DNA from: S15-B10 sp045569115
GTDB lineage: Bacteria; Fidelibacterota; Marinisomatia; Marinisomatales; S15-B10
Direction of reading: 5' to 3'
Length of the DNA stretch: 18,523 nt
Assembly: GCA_045569115.1 (NCBI GenBank)
Contig: JBJKZS010000118.1
Location: forward strand, 1-18,523
Part shown: positions 16,766 to 18,523 of the stretch, one piece after another
How the letters are laid out: the number at the start of each line of letters is the position of its first letter
How positions within the stretch are numbered: the first letter of the stretch is position 1
The notes under the pieces: model-generated
Seen by the model: the letters and a program-made list of their open reading frames with translations, nothing else
Databases searched by the model: none
Told to the model about the DNA's origin: nothing
Translations under genes and position numbers: made by a program

Positions 16766-17599
16766 ATGAGATATCATTATCAGAGCAGTTTTTCACGTGG
16801 TAATTATTTTGGTCCTCGACTCTTTACTGATGCCATTAAGCTTTTAGTCTCAATTAATTTTTTAGTGTTCCTTCTACAAACAATCTCAGGACAAGAAAGA
16901 ATCCTGTTTCAATTATTTGGAATGGTTCCCAAAAACACTTGGAGCCAGCTAATGATATGGCAGCCATTTACATATCTTTTTTTTCATGGAGGAATTTGGC
17001 ATGTACTTATTAATATGTTTGTACTTTGGATGTTTGGCTCTGAACTTGAGACAGTTTGGGGAAAGAAAGAATTTTTGAAATATTATTTTATTACAGGTAT
17101 TGGTTCAGGCCTTGTCACCATTTTTTTCAGTTTGAATTCTCTTATCCCAGTTGTTGGAGCGAGCGGTGCAGTTTATGGTATCCTTCTCGCTTATGGTTTA
17201 ACTTTCCCCAACCGCTATGTATACCTTTATTTTTTAATTCCTGTAAAAGTAAAATTTTTTGTCATTGTTATAGGTGGTATTGCTTTTTTTTCATCAATCG
17301 GGGCTGGCTCATCAGGGGTGAGTCATCTTACTCACTTATCTGGAATGTTAATAGGTTTAGGTTATTTAAAATCAAATTATAAACTTGATATGGTAAAGAA
17401 TATTTTGGTAAAGCAAAAAGATGAAATCCGGCATCGAATTATAAAAAACAAAAGACGTCGAGATGAAGATTTACGTTTTGAAGTTGACCAATTACTTGAT
17501 CGTATTAACGAGGTTGGATATGATGGATTATCGGATAAACAAAAAAAGTTTCTTTATGAAGCGAGTAAAAAACTTGGTAAAGGAGAGTATCGTAATTGA
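16766..17599 (+). CDS. Rhomboid family intramembrane serine protease
   Basis: A 277-residue polytopic membrane protease that cuts transmembrane substrates. The rhomboid signatures are FFHGGIWHVLINMFVLWMFG (split across 72-91, HxxxN), the catalytic Ser133 in GASGAVYGI and the catalytic His190 in HLTHLSGMLIG. The six-helix core ends at about 200. It is followed by a basic stretch (KNKRRRDEDLR) and a conserved-looking cytosolic tail, VDQLLDRINEVGYDGLSDKQ onward, recalled as common in rhomboids of the Bacteroidota/FCB group. The substrate is unknown. It is the last gene of its run and ends 2 nt before the end of the convergent ppx gene. Confidence 0.94.
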   Translation: MRYHYQSSFSRGNYFGPRLFTDAIKLLVSINFLVFLLQTISGQERILFQLFGMVPKNTWSQLMIWQPFTYLFFHGGIWHVLINMFVLWMFGSELETVWGKKEFLKYYFITGIGSGLVTIFFSLNSLIPVVGASGAVYGILLAYGLTFPNRYVYLYFLIPVKVKFFVIVIGGIAFFSSIGAGSSGVSHLTHLSGMLIGLGYLKSNYKLDMVKNILVKQKDEIRHRIIKNKRRRDEDLRFEVDQLLDRINEVGYDGLSDKQKKFLYEASKKLGKGEYRN

Positions 17600-17601
17600 C
17601 T

Positions 17602-18516
17602 TTATAGGTTTTCATCTATCCAACGATATATCAACCCCCAACGCAAGCCATGATCACTAATGATAATTGATTGGCGATTAATTTTTCTAAGAATAGCCTC
17701 GAGAATAATTACACCCATGGGAATAATATCTGAACGTTCAGATGGTAGCCCCTTTAATTTTGCGCGCTTTAGATTCGACATACTTAAAAAGAGTTTGCCT
17801 AATTTTATTATTGAATTTAGCGTTAGTTCTTTCCCATGAATAAAAGAATGGTCATAATTTTCCATTTGTAGCTCTACAGCCTTTAATGTTGTTATAGTGC
17901 CTGCTACTCCAACTACTACACTGCTTTGCAGCTGAAATGACAATGGTAAGATCATTTCAGACAGTTCTTTTTTTGCAGAAGCAAGATCTTTATAACTCGG
18001 TGGATCATCCTTAAAATATTTTTCTGAAAAAGAAACGGTTCCCACATTTAAACTTATTCTAGATTTAATATTATTTATGTCTCCCGCTACTAATTCTGTA
18101 CTTCCCCCTCCAATATCAATCATAAATAAAGATTTTCCTAGGTGACCAAATTCATTTGTAATGGCTTTAAATGTTAGCTCAGCTTCTTCCTCTCCGGATA
18201 GAATTTTAAATGAAACACCGCATTGACTTTCAATCTGTTTTACAAATTTCTTTCCGTCTTTAGCATTTCTTAAAGCGGCTGTTCCAACCGCTAGAATTTT
18301 GTTCACACCATGAGCATTAATTCTTTTACAACAAAACTTTAATGCACCTAAACAACGTGCCTTAGCATGAGGATGAAGCAATCCTCCTGTCTTTAAGCCT
18401 TGCCCAAGGCGTATAATCTTGACCCATTCTTTGATTAAGCGTACTTCTCCATTGTTCTCTTCTAACAAAGTAACTGTTAAAGAATTAGTTCCAAGATCTA
18501 TAGAAGCTAATTTCAT
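17602..18516 (-). CDS. Exopolyphosphatase/pppGpp phosphatase, short Ppx/GppA form
   Basis: A 304-residue ASKHA-fold phosphatase. The phosphate-1 loop is SIDLGTNSLTV (5-15), the catalytic glutamate lies in LSGEEEAELTF, the phosphate-2 loop is IDIGGGSTEL (about 133-142) and the adenosine-side motif is GVAGTITTL. The length corresponds to the two-domain core without the C-terminal HD domain of E. coli Ppx. It hydrolyses polyphosphate ends or the gamma phosphate of pppGpp, linking phosphate storage and the stringent response; which one cannot be told. The ATG is 7 bases from the window end, so its promoter is outside. Confidence 0.93.
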   Translation of the reverse strand: MKLASIDLGTNSLTVTLLEENNGEVRLIKEWVKIIRLGQGLKTGGLLHPHAKARCLGALKFCCKRINAHGVNKILAVGTAALRNAKDGKKFVKQIESQCGVSFKILSGEEEAELTFKAITNEFGHLGKSLFMIDIGGGSTELVAGDINNIKSRISLNVGTVSFSEKYFKDDPPSYKDLASAKKELSEMILPLSFQLQSSVVVGVAGTITTLKAVELQMENYDHSFIHGKELTLNSIIKLGKLFLSMSNLKRAKLKGLPSERSDIIPMGVIILEAILRKINRQSIIISDHGLRWGLIYRWIDENL

Positions 18517-18523
18517 TGGGAGG

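Noticed and set aside
17589..17628. Inverted repeat TATCGT/ACGATA at the rhomboid/ppx convergence
   Set aside because: Six-base arms separated by 28 bases, with no T-run; not distinguishable from chance.
1..18523. Mobile element, defence island, CRISPR array or RNA genes
   Set aside because: No transposase, integrase, direct-repeat array, tRNA-like cloverleaf or rRNA sequence was recognised; every sizeable stretch is accounted for by ordinary protein genes.

Overview
The window is AT-rich, densely packed bacterial chromosome. Genes overlap or are separated by a few bases almost throughout, and no gene-free stretch exceeds about 170 bases. I see no rRNA, tRNA, CRISPR array, insertion sequence, integrase or phage gene. 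The content is core metabolism, translation and repair plus an envelope cluster. Several features suggest a Gram-negative, free-living bacterium of the Bacteroidota/FCB neighbourhood, perhaps a marine Marinimicrobia (SAR406)-like lineage: low G+C, a ProS whose C-terminal domain looks like the Bacteroidota form, and a rhomboid with a short conserved cytosolic tail. This placement is an inference from remembered family patterns and has not been tested by a search.

Layout. (1) Bases 2-3710, + strand: the distal part of a histidine operon in the order HAD phosphatase (5' end cut off by the window), hisB, hisH, hisA, hisF, hisI. Every junction overlaps by 4-20 nt, and three internal genes use TTG or GTG starts. 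HisH and HisF together form IGP synthase. The HAD protein occupies the position where enterobacteria carry the phosphatase half of HisB and is the best candidate for the histidinol-phosphate phosphatase. (2) 3720-4823, +: a secreted sorbosone/glucose dehydrogenase-like beta-propeller protein, 9 nt behind hisI. (3) 4922-8963, - strand: a tight four-gene cluster transcribed CPBP protease, mgtE, GT2 glycosyltransferase, DUF3108-like exported protein. (4) 9131-11821, +: a stand-alone homodimeric-type pyruvate dehydrogenase E1 (aceE), convergent with (5) a SpoU/TrmH rRNA 2'-O-methyltransferase (11828-12577, -). (6) 12664-17599, +: low-specificity threonine aldolase, proS, recO (broken by a one-base frameshift), a carboxylesterase-like alpha/beta hydrolase and a rhomboid protease. 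(7) 17602-18516, -: a short Ppx/GppA phosphatase, convergent with the rhomboid gene.

Nothing here is an obviously new defence or mobile system. The points most worth checking are the HAD subfamily-IA protein coupled to hisB, the recO frameshift that one-base removal repairs to a 249-residue protein, the coupling of a secreted dehydrogenase to the his transcript, and a hairpin spanning the aceE/methyltransferase convergence point.
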